Made by a program: the position numbers and the translations under genes. From Opitutia bacterium Tous-C4FEB (GTDB lineage: Bacteria > Verrucomicrobiota > Verrucomicrobiia > Opitutales > Opitutaceae), in NCBI GenBank assembly GCA_002304445.1, contig NEVA01000004.1:155168-219167 (forward strand): DNA of 64,000 bases. The letters run 5' to 3'. Below the pieces are notes generated by a model. It was not told the DNA's origin. It worked only from the letters and a program-made list of their open reading frames with translations, and did no database searches. Below, one piece after another: positions 54,250-63,428 of the stretch; position 1 is the stretch's first letter, and each line of letters begins with the position of its first letter.

Positions 54250-56025
54250 CTACGATTTTCCGGGAGGGATGCCCTTCGCCAGCACTTTACGGCGGAAGAT
54301 GGCGGGACCGCTCGTGACGTAGAGAATGTCGCGGTCGGGGCCGGAGAGGACGCAACTCGTGACCGATCTGCCGCGGACGGGGTTATCGATCACGCCGCAG
54401 AGGCGGCCCGTGGGATCGAAGACTTGGACGCCGAGGGCGGTCGTCACGTAGGTGCGACCGAGGGTGTCGGTCGTCATGCCATCGCCACGGGCGGCGGTGA
54501 CATAGGGCGGGGGATTGTTGTGTTTGAACTCGCCCTTCGGATCGACGGGCCGGCGCATTGTCATGGTGGGCATCTTCGCGTCGAGCGTGCCGTCGGCGGT
54601 GACGCGGAAGGTCCAGACAAATTCGCCGGCGTGCTCGCTGACGGAGAGTGTGCCTTCGTCCGGCGAGAGGGTGATGCCGTTGGGGTTGGCGAGATCGGTG
54701 GCGGCGGTGCGCTTGGTCTTCGTGGCGGGGTCGAAGAACGTGACCTGCTTTTTTTGGGTCTCGGTGAAAAAGATATGGCCGCGGCGGGTGACAACGAGGT
54801 CGTTGGGTTGCACCTCTTCGAGGAGGATTTCGATGGCGCCGGCCGCGGGGTCGACGGTGAAGAGGCGTTTTTTTGCACCGAGGCAGCCGTAGAGTTTGCC
54901 GTCGGGGCCGAATTTAAGGCCGCTGGCCGTCTCGGTACTTAGGCGAGTTTTCGTGCCGTCGGTTGTGACTTTGAAAATCCCGGGATTTTTGATGTCGGTG
55001 AAGTAGAAATTGCCGGCGCCATCGGAGCAGGCCGCATCGGAATTGCCGAGGCCGTCGACGACGGGCTGCCAGCCCTCGCCCTCGATGAGGAGGCGGTGAA
55101 GGGTCAGGTCGCCGGCGAGATCGCCCTTGGTGACAATGGAAGCGACGGACTTTTCGTGGCGCCAAAGCCAGCGGAGGGCGTCGGGAAAGATCGAGCCGCC
55201 GTGCTGGGCGTTGTGGCCGTAGCCCTCGACGAAATCGAAGCGGCAATCGTAGCCCATGTAGCGGAGGGCCGTGTGGAGATTCTTGTTGGCCGTGGGCCAA
55301 TGGCCGAAGGCGTTGTCGAGATCCCCGCCGGAGTCTTGGAGGAAGACGCGAAGCGGTTTGCGCTCGGTTTTCCGAATGAGGGACGGGTAGGCATCACCGC
55401 CCCTGAGATTCACGAAACTGCCGATGGTGGACAGGACCTTTCGAAACTGGTCGGGTCGCTCCCATGCAACGGTGAATGCGGCGATGCCACCGCTGCTGGA
55501 GCCGCAAATGGCGCGTTTTTCCGGATCGGAAGAGAAGGGGAATTTTTGCGCTACCTCCGGAAGAATTTCTTCGATTATGAAGCGGGCGTACCGATCGCCG
55601 AGGGAGTCGTATTCGAGACTGCGGTTGCTGGCGTTCGCGCCCTTTTTGGCGGGCGGCTTGGCGGGATCGTTGCCCGGGTTGATGAAGATGGCGACGGTCA
55701 CGGGCATCTCGCCGCGCGCGATCAGATTGTCGAAGACGGTGGGGGCGCGCCAAGGACCCTTGAGGTCGAGGTAATTTTTGCCGTCCTGAAACACCATCAC
55801 GGCGGCGGTGCCGTCGGGTTGGTATTGGGCGGGGATGTAGATCCACCAGTCACGGGTCATACCGGGAAAAATCTTGGATTCCAGCGCGGCCATTTGAGTG
55901 ACGGTGCCGCGTGGGACGCCGGCGCGCGGCTCATGGTCGGGGGAGGCGATCCAGCCTTCGGCGGCGGCGAGCGGGGTGAGCAGACAGACGAGCGCGAAGA
56001 GGAAAAAGCGGGGAGTGGGGTGCAT
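54250..56025 (-). CDS. CE1-like esterase fused to SMP-30/gluconolactonase-type propeller
   Basis: 591 residues from the ATG at 56025, with a signal peptide. Residues about 30-320 are an enterochelin-esterase/feruloyl-esterase-like alpha/beta hydrolase: GSSSGG around Ser177 and GYGHNAQHGGSIFP supplying the His. From about 325 a SMP-30/gluconolactonase-like beta-propeller follows (NSDAACSDGAGNFYFTDIKN, GPDGKLYGC, NPNGITLSPDEGTL). Probably a secreted esterase plus lactonase acting on plant wall sugars. The downstream gene is a paralog of its first half. Confidence 0.87.
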   Translation of the reverse strand: MHPTPRFFLFALVCLLTPLAAAEGWIASPDHEPRAGVPRGTVTQMAALESKIFPGMTRDWWIYIPAQYQPDGTAAVMVFQDGKNYLDLKGPWRAPTVFDNLIARGEMPVTVAIFINPGNDPAKPPAKKGANASNRSLEYDSLGDRYARFIIEEILPEVAQKFPFSSDPEKRAICGSSSGGIAAFTVAWERPDQFRKVLSTIGSFVNLRGGDAYPSLIRKTERKPLRVFLQDSGGDLDNAFGHWPTANKNLHTALRYMGYDCRFDFVEGYGHNAQHGGSIFPDALRWLWRHEKSVASIVTKGDLAGDLTLHRLLIEGEGWQPVVDGLGNSDAACSDGAGNFYFTDIKNPGIFKVTTDGTKTRLSTETASGLKFGPDGKLYGCLGAKKRLFTVDPAAGAIEILLEEVQPNDLVVTRRGHIFFTETQKKQVTFFDPATKTKRTAATDLANPNGITLSPDEGTLSVSEHAGEFVWTFRVTADGTLDAKMPTMTMRRPVDPKGEFKHNNPPPYVTAARGDGMTTDTLGRTYVTTALGVQVFDPTGRLCGVIDNPVRGRSVTSCVLSGPDRDILYVTSGPAIFRRKVLAKGIPPGKS

Positions 56026-56044
56026 AACGGGAATGAGCTGAGTT

Positions 56045-56923
56045 TTAGTTCCTGGGGAAATCGCGCCAGAGCCAGCGGAGGGTGTCGGGGAAGATCGCGC
56101 CGCCGTGTTTGCCGTTGTGGCCCTCGGTGCCGAAAACAAACGTGTGGTCGTACCCGGCAAATTTCAGGGCGGCGGCCATGTCCTGGTTGGCGAGGGGCCA
56201 ATGGCCGTGAAGATTGTCGAGATCGTTGGCGCCGTCCTGAAGGAAGACGCGGAGAGGCTTGGGGGCGGATTTGGATTTTCGAATGAGGCCGGGGTAAACG
56301 TAACCGCCGCGGATGTTGGTGAAGCTACCGATGTGGCTGATGACTTTGCGAAAGGAGTCGGGGCGCTCCCAAGCGACGGTGAAGGCAGCGATGCCGCCGG
56401 AGCTGTTGCCGACGGTGGCGCGGCCGGCGGGATCGGCGGTGAGGTTGAGGCCGGCGGTGGCCGCGGGGAGAAGTTCTTCGAGAAGGAAACGGGCGTTGGC
56501 GTCGCCGAGGGAATCGTATTCGAAGCTGCGGTTGCTGCGGTCTTTCGCGCCCGGCGCGGTGGCGACGATGACGCCGGGATTCACGCCGACGGCGATGATC
56601 ACGGGCACTTCCTTTTGGGCGATGAGGTGGTCGAAAACGTTGGCGATGCGGAACGCGCCGTCGGCTTTGAAAAAGACCGCGCCGTCGAAGAAAACCATGA
56701 GGCAAGCGGGCTTGGCCGGGTCGTATTGTTGGGGCACGTAAACGAAGTAATCGCGGGTGGTGCCGGGGAAAATTTTGCTGTCGGTGAACTTCCCGGTGCG
56801 GATTTCGCCGCGCGGGAGGTTCGGTTGAGAAAGCGAGTCCGACCCAAGGGTATACGCTTCAGCCGAGCGGAGCACTGAAACCGAGAAAAGCAGGAGGAGG
56901 ACCAGTGGGGTGAAGGGGCGCAT
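56045..56923 (-). CDS. CE1-like secreted esterase
   Basis: 292 residues from the ATG at 56923, with a signal peptide. It closely matches the first half of the preceding fusion protein: KIFPGTTRDYFVYVPQQYDP, SNRSFEYDSLGDANARFLLE, the nucleophile GNSSGG (Ser174) and HGGAIFPDTLRWLWRDF. It lies 19 bases upstream of the fusion gene on the same strand; a tandem duplication is likely. Expected to deacylate pectin or hemicellulose. Confidence 0.87.
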   Translation of the reverse strand: MRPFTPLVLLLLFSVSVLRSAEAYTLGSDSLSQPNLPRGEIRTGKFTDSKIFPGTTRDYFVYVPQQYDPAKPACLMVFFDGAVFFKADGAFRIANVFDHLIAQKEVPVIIAVGVNPGVIVATAPGAKDRSNRSFEYDSLGDANARFLLEELLPAATAGLNLTADPAGRATVGNSSGGIAAFTVAWERPDSFRKVISHIGSFTNIRGGYVYPGLIRKSKSAPKPLRVFLQDGANDLDNLHGHWPLANQDMAAALKFAGYDHTFVFGTEGHNGKHGGAIFPDTLRWLWRDFPRN

Positions 56924-57035
56924 GCAGAGGGTATTTGGGCGAAGAGAATGGGTTGGGCAAGGCCGGGGCTTCGATCGTTGGCACGTAAAGCGACGGGCTG
57001 ACGGGTAATCCAAAAAAAGGTGCCGGTTAAATGCT

Positions 57036-57058
57036 ATGCGGCGGAATTTTGACCGCAT
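57036..57058. promoter_or_regulatory. Inverted repeat in the divergent esterase / sugar-acid promoter region
   Basis: ATGCGG-N11-CCGCAT in the 194-base gap between two divergent operons. The spacing suits a dimeric regulator, but the arms are short and no regulator gene is adjacent. Confidence 0.25.
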
Positions 57059-57117
57059 CTGCGCGCGGCGTTGACGGCGGTGAAACGAGTCTGCCACGGT
57101 TTAAGCACTCCGTTTGT

Positions 57118-57831
57118 ATGTTTCCCATCGTGCAGATTTCTTTGGATCTTACCGACCTCGGCGAGGCTTTGGCGACGGCGGAGCTGGCGAGGCGGGCCGG
57201 TGTGGACTGGCTCGAAGCAGGCACGCCGTTTATTTTGGCCGAGGGCGTGCATGGCGTGCGGGCGTTGCGGGAGCGGTTTCCGGGGGTGCCGATCGTCGCG
57301 GATTTGAAGATCATGGACGGCGGTTATTTGGAGGCCGAGATGATGGCGAAGGCGGGCGCGACGCACGTGGTCGTGATGGGGCGGGCGCACGAAGAGACGT
57401 TGAAGTGTGTCGTGAAGGCCGGTCGTGATTACGGCGTGAAGATCATGGGCGATAACCTCGGGTTCCCCGACATGGTGGCGGGCGCGAAGTTCATCGAGGA
57501 CCTCGGCTGCGATTTTGTGATTCATCACATCGGCTACGACGAGCGGCGCGGGATCGCGGCAGCGGGGCGGCGGATGCCGAGCCCGCTCGACGACCTGCGG
57601 GCGGTCGTGGCGGCAGTGAATGTGCCGGTGCAGGCCGTGGGCGGGCTCACGTTCGAGCAGGCGGTGCGCACGCCGGAGTATGGGGCGCCGCTGGTCGTGA
57701 TCGGCGCGCCGCTGGCGGTGGACGCGGATGCGTTTCGCACGGCGGACGGCAATCTCGAAGGCACGCTGCGGATCATCTGCGAGCGCGTGCATGGTTACGG
57801 CGACGTGCGCGTCGGAAAACTTTCCCCATGA
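57118..57831 (+). CDS. OMPDC-fold decarboxylase/synthase (HPS/KGPDC-like)
   Basis: 237 residues from the ATG at 57118. The suprafamily active-site DxKxxD is intact in ADLKIMDGG (D62, K64, D67), with Asp10 (SLDL) and Glu33 (WLEAGTPF). The sequence groups with 3-hexulose-6-phosphate synthase and 3-keto-L-gulonate-6-phosphate decarboxylase. Which of these reactions it performs cannot be told; no phosphohexuloisomerase is next to it. First gene of a four-gene operon; its stop overlaps the next start by four bases. Confidence 0.85.
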   Translation: MFPIVQISLDLTDLGEALATAELARRAGVDWLEAGTPFILAEGVHGVRALRERFPGVPIVADLKIMDGGYLEAEMMAKAGATHVVVMGRAHEETLKCVVKAGRDYGVKIMGDNLGFPDMVAGAKFIEDLGCDFVIHHIGYDERRGIAAAGRRMPSPLDDLRAVVAAVNVPVQAVGGLTFEQAVRTPEYGAPLVVIGAPLAVDADAFRTADGNLEGTLRIICERVHGYGDVRVGKLSP

Positions 57832-58853
57832 AAAGCCCCGGTGTTGTTAACTACTCGTCCGAACCGCACAGCGTCGAATTGCGCGAAGTCCCGCGGCCGG
57901 TGGCCGGACCGGAGGACATTATTCTGGCCGTCGAGGCGGTAGGGGTGTGTGGAAGCGATCTCCACCAATGGACGGCGTCGCACAGCTGGAAAGTGAACTA
58001 TCCGGTGGTGCTTGGGCATGAATTTGGCGGGCGGATCGCGGAGCTGGGATCGGCAGTGCAGGGCTGGAGCGAGGGCGACCGGGTGGTGAGCGAGACGGCG
58101 GCGGTGATCGATCCCAACAGCCCGCTCACCCGCGAAGGGCTCTACAACTTGGAGCCGTCACGGAAAGGTTTTGGCTACGGCGTGAACGGCGCGATGACGC
58201 GCTTTGTGCGGGTGCCGGCGCGGTGTCTGCATCGCGTGCCGGACGGTCTGGCGATGGAGCAGGCGGCGCTGACGGAGCCATGCTGCGTGGCATTCAACGC
58301 CGTGATCAATAACGCGCGGGTGCGGCCCGGTGACCGTGTCGTGGTGCTCGGACCGGGGCCGATCGGCATTTTGTGCGCGGCGATGGCGCGGTTGGCGGGC
58401 GCGCAAGTGGCGCTCGTGGGGCTGGAGCGGGACCGTGTGCGGCTCGAAGTGGCGAAGGTTTACGGCTGCGATGTGATTGTCGGGGATGCGTCCGCGTGGG
58501 CCAAGGAACGTGACGGACTGGGCGTCGACGGCGTGATTGACGCGGCGGGAGCTTCGGCGGCGTTGAAGACCGCGATGGAGCTGGTGCGACCGAATGGCTG
58601 GATCAGCAAAGTGGGTTGGGGTCCGCAACCGTTGGGCTTCTCGCTCGATCCGCTCGTGCAAAAGAACATCACGTTGCAGGGAAGTTTTTCACACAACTGG
58701 CCGGTGTGGGAACGGGTGCTGGCGCTGCTGGCGTCGGGCCAGCTCGACGTGCGCCCGGTCATGGGCGGCGTGTGGGGACTCGAAGCGTGGCATGAGGCGT
58801 TCGAGAAGATGCACTCGGGTGCGATCGTGAAAGCGGTGCTAAAGCCGGTCTGA
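57828..58853 (+). CDS. Zinc-dependent MDR alcohol dehydrogenase without the structural zinc cysteines
   Basis: 341 residues. Catalytic zinc ligands Cys41 (GVCGSDLHQW), His64-Glu65 (GHEFGGRI) and Glu150 are present, as is NAD motif GPGPIG (175-180). The lobe that normally has four structural-zinc cysteines is here DPNSPLTREGLYNLEPSRKG, with no Cys. Sorbitol/idonate-type dehydrogenases are the likeliest relatives. The lack of the structural zinc is known in some sorbitol dehydrogenases. Co-transcribed with the decarboxylase. Confidence 0.9.
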   Translation: MKSPGVVNYSSEPHSVELREVPRPVAGPEDIILAVEAVGVCGSDLHQWTASHSWKVNYPVVLGHEFGGRIAELGSAVQGWSEGDRVVSETAAVIDPNSPLTREGLYNLEPSRKGFGYGVNGAMTRFVRVPARCLHRVPDGLAMEQAALTEPCCVAFNAVINNARVRPGDRVVVLGPGPIGILCAAMARLAGAQVALVGLERDRVRLEVAKVYGCDVIVGDASAWAKERDGLGVDGVIDAAGASAALKTAMELVRPNGWISKVGWGPQPLGFSLDPLVQKNITLQGSFSHNWPVWERVLALLASGQLDVRPVMGGVWGLEAWHEAFEKMHSGAIVKAVLKPV

Positions 58854-58867
58854 AGCGCGCGCGCAAA

Positions 58868-59647
58868 ATGAGATTGAAGGACAAGGTCATCATCGTGACC
58901 GGCGCGACCTCCGGCATAGGCCGGGCAATTGCGGAGCGCTGCGTCGCAGAAGGAGCTCGCGTGTTGGTGCATGGAATCGTGCGAGAAGACGGCGAGGCGG
59001 TCGTGAAGAAACTGGGCGCGGCGGCGGTGTTGCACCTCGACGAACTGGCCGATCCCGCGAGCGCGGGGCGGATCGCGGCGGCGGCGTTGGCGGCGTTTGG
59101 CCGGATCGATGCGGTGGTGAACAACGCGGCGATCGTAGCGCGCAGTTCTCTGGCGACCACGAGTGCGGAAAAATTTGACCGCATGATGGCGGTGAACGTG
59201 CGGGCGCCATTGCTGTTGATTAAAGCGGCGTTTGCGCAGTTGAAGGCGAACGAGGGCTGCGTGTTGAACATCGGCTCCATCAACGCGCACAGCGGGCAGG
59301 CGAATCTTTTGGACTACAGCATTTCGAAAGGCGCGATGCAGACGCTGTCGCGCAACCTTGCTAATGCGCACGGCGAGGATCGCGTGCGGGTGAACCATCT
59401 CAACGTGGGTTGGGTGCTGACCGACCGTGAATATGCCCATCAGATCGAGCACGGCATGCCGGCGGACTGGCCGCAGCATGTACCGGCGCAATTCGCGCCC
59501 TCAGGGCGCTTGATGATGCCGGAGGAGATCGCGGCGGCGGCGGTCTACTGGCTCGGTGATGAGTCGCGGCCGGTGAGCGGCGCGGTCGTGGAACTGGAGC
59601 AGTTTTCGGTGATCGGACGGAATCCCAACAAAAGCAGCGCCAAGTAA
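58868..59647 (+). CDS. Short-chain dehydrogenase/reductase
   Basis: 259 residues with the classical SDR set: TGATSGIG (11-18), NNAA, catalytic Ser in LNIGSINAH, and YSISK. NAD(P) preference is unclear. It follows the MDR dehydrogenase by 14 bases and should oxidise or reduce a sugar or sugar-acid intermediate. Confidence 0.92.
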   Translation: MRLKDKVIIVTGATSGIGRAIAERCVAEGARVLVHGIVREDGEAVVKKLGAAAVLHLDELADPASAGRIAAAALAAFGRIDAVVNNAAIVARSSLATTSAEKFDRMMAVNVRAPLLLIKAAFAQLKANEGCVLNIGSINAHSGQANLLDYSISKGAMQTLSRNLANAHGEDRVRVNHLNVGWVLTDREYAHQIEHGMPADWPQHVPAQFAPSGRLMMPEEIAAAAVYWLGDESRPVSGAVVELEQFSVIGRNPNKSSAK

Positions 59648-59662
59648 TCGCACCGCTCCGCC

Positions 59663-60553
59663 ATGCCCAAACTCGCTGCCTTTCCGAAAGCTTTCATGCG
59701 GCCGCTTTGCAAGGACGGCACGATGACGTTGCGCGAGTGGGTGGACTTGGCGGCACCGCTCGGGCTCGACGGACTCGAGTATTACAGCGGGATGTTGGAG
59801 CTGGCCGATCCGGCGCGTTGGGCGGAGGCGCGACGCACGGTGGAAGAGCGCGGACTGGTGATCCCGATGCTGTGTTGCTCGCCAGATTTCTCGCATCCGG
59901 ACGCGGAGTTTCGGCGGGTTGAGATCGAAAAGGAGAAAAATTGGATTCGCATGGCCGCAGCGTTGGGTGCGGGGTTTTGCCGGGTGTTGTCGGGCCAACG
60001 TCGTCCGGAATTGACGCGCGAACAGGGGCTCGAGTTGGTGGCGCAAAGCATCGAAGCGTGCCTGCCCGAGGCCGAGCGGTGCGGGGTCACGCTGATTATC
60101 GAGAATCACTACAAGGATGATTTCTGGAATTACCCGGAGTTCGCGCAGAAAATGGACGTGTTTTGTGATTTGGTGGAGCGGGTGCGACATCCGCGCTTCG
60201 GGGTGAACTACGATCCGAGCAATGCGTTTTTGGCGGGCGACGACCCGCTGGAGCTTTTGGAGCGGGTGAAACACCGGGTGGTGACGATGCACGCGAGCGA
60301 TCGCACGTTGATCGAAGGCACCTTGGCGGATCTGCGCCGGGAGGAGGGCGGGGCGGAGGGCTACGCGAAGCGTCTGCGTCACGGGGAAATCGGGAAGGGT
60401 TTAAATGACTACGACGCGATTTTTGGAACGCTGCGCGCGGTGGGATTCGACGGCTGGGTGAGCATCGAGGATGGGGTTGACGGCATGGACCAATTGCGGG
60501 CGAGCGTGGCGTTTGTGCGGATGAAGCTGCGGCAGCACTGGCCCGACCTTTAG
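59663..60553 (+). CDS. Sugar phosphate isomerase/epimerase-like TIM barrel
   Basis: 296 residues of the AP-endonuclease-2/xylose-isomerase-like superfamily: DGLEYYSGMLEL, IPMLCCSPDFSHPDAE, LIIENHYKD (metal-binding Glu) and FGVNYDPSNAFLAGDDP with RHGEIGKGLNDYDAIFGTL and the final Glu in WVSIEDGVDG. These fit a metal-dependent sugar isomerase or epimerase. Last gene of the four-gene sugar-acid operon. Confidence 0.9.
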   Translation: MPKLAAFPKAFMRPLCKDGTMTLREWVDLAAPLGLDGLEYYSGMLELADPARWAEARRTVEERGLVIPMLCCSPDFSHPDAEFRRVEIEKEKNWIRMAAALGAGFCRVLSGQRRPELTREQGLELVAQSIEACLPEAERCGVTLIIENHYKDDFWNYPEFAQKMDVFCDLVERVRHPRFGVNYDPSNAFLAGDDPLELLERVKHRVVTMHASDRTLIEGTLADLRREEGGAEGYAKRLRHGEIGKGLNDYDAIFGTLRAVGFDGWVSIEDGVDGMDQLRASVAFVRMKLRQHWPDL

Positions 60554-60594
60554 ATTTAGCTCTCATTTTGGGCGGAGCAGAGTCAGGTTGATGT

Positions 60595-62475
60595 ATGGAA
60601 AAACGTCTCTTTACCGAACTGGGTCTCTCGCCCGAGGTCCTCAAGGCTGTGGAAAAAATGGGCTTTGAAGAAGCCTCGCCCATCCAAACGGCGGTGATTC
60701 CAACGATCCTTTCAGGGCGTGACGTGGTCGGGCAGTCGTCCACGGGATCGGGCAAGACGGCGGCGTTCGCCATTCCGGCCATCGACAAGGTCGATGTGCA
60801 GAGTCGCGCGGTGCAGGTGCTGATCTTGCTGCCGACGCGTGAACTCGCGGTCCAGGTAGCGGAAGAGGTGGCAAAATTGGCCTACTTCAAGCGTGGTCTG
60901 CGGGAACTGCCGGTCTACGGCGGACAGAGCTACGAACGCCAATTTCGTGGGCTCGACGCGGGTGCGCAGGTCGTGATCGGCACGCCGGGCCGCTTGATGG
61001 ACCATATGGAGCGCGGCTCGCTGAAGCTGGACAAACTGAAGCTCGTGATCCTCGACGAGGCGGACCGGATGCTCGACATGGGCTTCCGCGAGGACATCGA
61101 GAAAATCCTTTCGTCGGTGCCCGAGCAGCGCCAGTTGCTGTTCTTCTCGGCTACGATGCCGAAGGCGATCCAGGATCTGATCAAGCGCTACTCCCGCGAT
61201 CCGGCGTGGATCAAAATCGAGTCCTCGGCGCAGAACGCGCCGCAGGTGGAGCAGGTGTATTTCGAGGTTGATCGGCGTTCCAAGGTGGAGGCGCTCACGC
61301 GGTTGATCGACGTGCATGACTTCCGCTACGGCATCATTTTTTGCAGCACCAAGATCATGTGCGACGAGCTGGCCGAGATTTTGGCCGCGCGCGGTTACGC
61401 GGTGGACCGGCTCCACGGCGACATCACGCAGATGCAGCGCAACCGCGTGATGGATAAGTTTCGTAAACGGGGCTTTGAATTCCTCGTGGCGACCGACGTG
61501 GCCGCGCGCGGGCTCGACGTCGACGATCTCGAGGTCGTTTTCAACTACGACCTGCCGAACGATGCCGAGGATTACACCCACCGCATCGGTCGCACGGGCC
61601 GCGCGGGCAAGGCGGGCCGGGCATTTACGTTTGTCTGCGGCCGCGAGCTCTGGGTGATGCAGAACTTCATCCGCTACGCCAAACTCAAGATCCGCCGCGA
61701 GACCATCCCGTCGCTCGACCAAGTCGAAGAGGCACGGGAGAACGTCTTCTTCGAAAAACTGCGCGATACCCTAAATGCCGCGAAGTTCCGCAAACAGGAA
61801 CGCATGATCGATCGGCTGCTGGAGCAAGGCTACCCGAGCACGGATATCTGCTCGGCGTTGATTCATTTGCTCCAAGGCGGCGCCCCGGAAAAGCCCGAGG
61901 GCAAGCCGGCGGCCAAAGCGCCGACGAGCGCGGCCCCAAGTTGGGCCACCAAGAAGGCGGCTCCGCCGACGGCGGCAGCACTCTCTTCGTCGCCGGCGGT
62001 AGTCGCGCCGGTTAAGGGTGCGGCGGCATTAGCCCCGCAGGCGGCGGTGGTGGCGCGGAGTTGGGCCGGACCGGCGACAGCTCACGCCGTGAAACCGAAG
62101 ATCGCGGCTCCGGTGGAGAAACCGCGTCCACCCGGCGAAGTGATTCGGGTGCCGATCGACGGCGCGATCGAAGTCACTCGCGGCGATGGCGATTTTGCTC
62201 CGCCGGCCCGCACGGGAGTCGAAAAAGGGTTTACGACGATCTTCTTGAATGTCGGCCGTAAGCATCTCGTCACGCCGGCAGACATCGTCGGCAAGGTCGC
62301 GGGCGTGACCCGTTTGCCCGGTAACGTGGTCGGCGCGATCGACATTCACCAGCGGCATACGCTGGTGGACGTCGCGGAAGATCAGGCGTTGTTCGTGATT
62401 GAAAAACTCACGGGCATCCGGGTGAAGGGCGAGTCACTGGTGCCATCCGTCGCGACGGCGAAGGACAAAGGATAG
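60595..62475 (+). CDS. deaD: DEAD-box RNA helicase with DbpA-type RNA-binding tail
   Basis: 626 residues, ATG at 60595. Q motif GFEEASPIQTAVIPTIL, Walker A STGSGKT (49-55), DEAD (154-157), SAT, and lobe 2 TDVAARGLDVDDL with HRIGRTGRAG. A long Ala/Pro linker leads to a DbpA/CsdA-type RNA-recognition domain (GFTTIFLNVGRKHLVTPADI). It remodels RNA, typically in ribosome assembly or cold adaptation. A terminator hairpin follows. Confidence 0.92.
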   Translation: MEKRLFTELGLSPEVLKAVEKMGFEEASPIQTAVIPTILSGRDVVGQSSTGSGKTAAFAIPAIDKVDVQSRAVQVLILLPTRELAVQVAEEVAKLAYFKRGLRELPVYGGQSYERQFRGLDAGAQVVIGTPGRLMDHMERGSLKLDKLKLVILDEADRMLDMGFREDIEKILSSVPEQRQLLFFSATMPKAIQDLIKRYSRDPAWIKIESSAQNAPQVEQVYFEVDRRSKVEALTRLIDVHDFRYGIIFCSTKIMCDELAEILAARGYAVDRLHGDITQMQRNRVMDKFRKRGFEFLVATDVAARGLDVDDLEVVFNYDLPNDAEDYTHRIGRTGRAGKAGRAFTFVCGRELWVMQNFIRYAKLKIRRETIPSLDQVEEARENVFFEKLRDTLNAAKFRKQERMIDRLLEQGYPSTDICSALIHLLQGGAPEKPEGKPAAKAPTSAAPSWATKKAAPPTAAALSSSPAVVAPVKGAAALAPQAAVVARSWAGPATAHAVKPKIAAPVEKPRPPGEVIRVPIDGAIEVTRGDGDFAPPARTGVEKGFTTIFLNVGRKHLVTPADIVGKVAGVTRLPGNVVGAIDIHQRHTLVDVAEDQALFVIEKLTGIRVKGESLVPSVATAKDKG

Positions 62476-62478
62476 AGC

Positions 62479-62510
62479 AGGCGCCGTCGGCAGGCGCTTG
62501 GCTATTTTTT
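62479..62510 (+). terminator. Terminator-like hairpin after the helicase gene
   Basis: AGGCGCC - GTCGGCA - GGCGCTT (7-bp stem with one G-T pair) followed after three bases by a T-run. It overlaps the stop codon of the convergent secreted-protein gene. Confidence 0.5.
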
Positions 62511-63293
62511 TCCGGGAGCGGGCTGACCGGCGTCATCGACGACGGTAGGCGTGCCGATCTCAACTTTGCCTTCTTTGGCCAGCGGGGCGGTGACCGATTC
62601 AGGGAGCTTAGTTTCGCGGCCGAAACGGGGGCCGCCGGCGGTAATCATGGAAGGGATCACTTCGGCGAGGGAGACGCGGTTGGACGGAGTGCTCATCTTG
62701 GCCTGCCAAAGCAGGACTTTTTTCTTCGTTTTGGCGGCTTCGAAATCGTAGGCGGAGACGATCACGAAGTAGCGGTCTTCGCGCGCGGCGATGAGGACGT
62801 CCTCGCGTTGGAAGCCGACGGGATTGATGTTTTTGAGCGTGTTGCCGGCGACGAGGGCGAGCATCTCGCGTTGGTTCCAGAACTGTTGCTGGGGGTTCTC
62901 GGAGTCGCCGATGTCGTCGATCTGCGGTGTCATGTAACCCCAGTGAAAGACGAGCATGAGCGACGGGGGCGGGGTCTTGGTGCCGACGACGTAGTAGTGC
63001 TGGGCGGCAAGGGCCTTCGCGAGGAGCTTGGCGACGGCCGTGGGCGGGGGGCTGGTCTCGCCGGCGACGAGCGAGCCGGATTCGCGGTAACCGGCGAGCA
63101 CCGGATAGTAGAACGCAGGTTTCTCCTTGGTGGGTGGGACGACGGTACGGCCGGCCTCGGTCAGGTCCACGACGACGTTTACATCGGTCTCTTTCGGGGT
63201 GCCGAAACCGAGAAAGCCGGCGAAAAGCGGAGAAGTGATGCCCGCCAAAGCAACCGCCAGCAGGGTGTAGGTGCCGAGAGGACGGGTGAACAT
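62502..63293 (-). CDS. Secreted protein of unknown function
   Basis: 263 residues from the ATG at 63293, where the signal peptide begins (MFTRPLGTYTLLAVALAGIT). The mature part has PAFYYPVLAGYRESGSLVAG, PPSLMLVFHWGYMTPQIDDI and YFVIVSAYDFEAAKTKKKVL, a mixed alpha/beta pattern without a family I know. It shares the minus strand with sufE, but 129 bases separate them. Confidence 0.75.
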   Translation of the reverse strand: MFTRPLGTYTLLAVALAGITSPLFAGFLGFGTPKETDVNVVVDLTEAGRTVVPPTKEKPAFYYPVLAGYRESGSLVAGETSPPPTAVAKLLAKALAAQHYYVVGTKTPPPSLMLVFHWGYMTPQIDDIGDSENPQQQFWNQREMLALVAGNTLKNINPVGFQREDVLIAAREDRYFVIVSAYDFEAAKTKKKVLLWQAKMSTPSNRVSLAEVIPSMITAGGPRFGRETKLPESVTAPLAKEGKVEIGTPTVVDDAGQPAPGKK

Positions 63294-63396
63294 GATAAGT
63301 GAAGACGGCCACGAGGGGAGGACGGTTTCGCGTCGTGAGGGGAGGCATGGAGAGGCGGAGTCTTTGACCCGCCTCATCGCGTCTTTCCGCATCCCT

Positions 63397-63428
63397 GCGT
63401 AGGGCGGGTCGAATATCCCCCTCTACGC
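63397..63428 (-). terminator. Hairpin at the sufE stop codon
   Basis: GCGTAGGGCGGG - TCGAATAT - CCCCCTCTACGC: a 12-bp stem with one mismatch and one G-T pair, starting at the stop codon of sufE on the minus strand. No T-run follows. Its AGGGCGGGTC equals the left end of the element at 3977. Confidence 0.45.
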
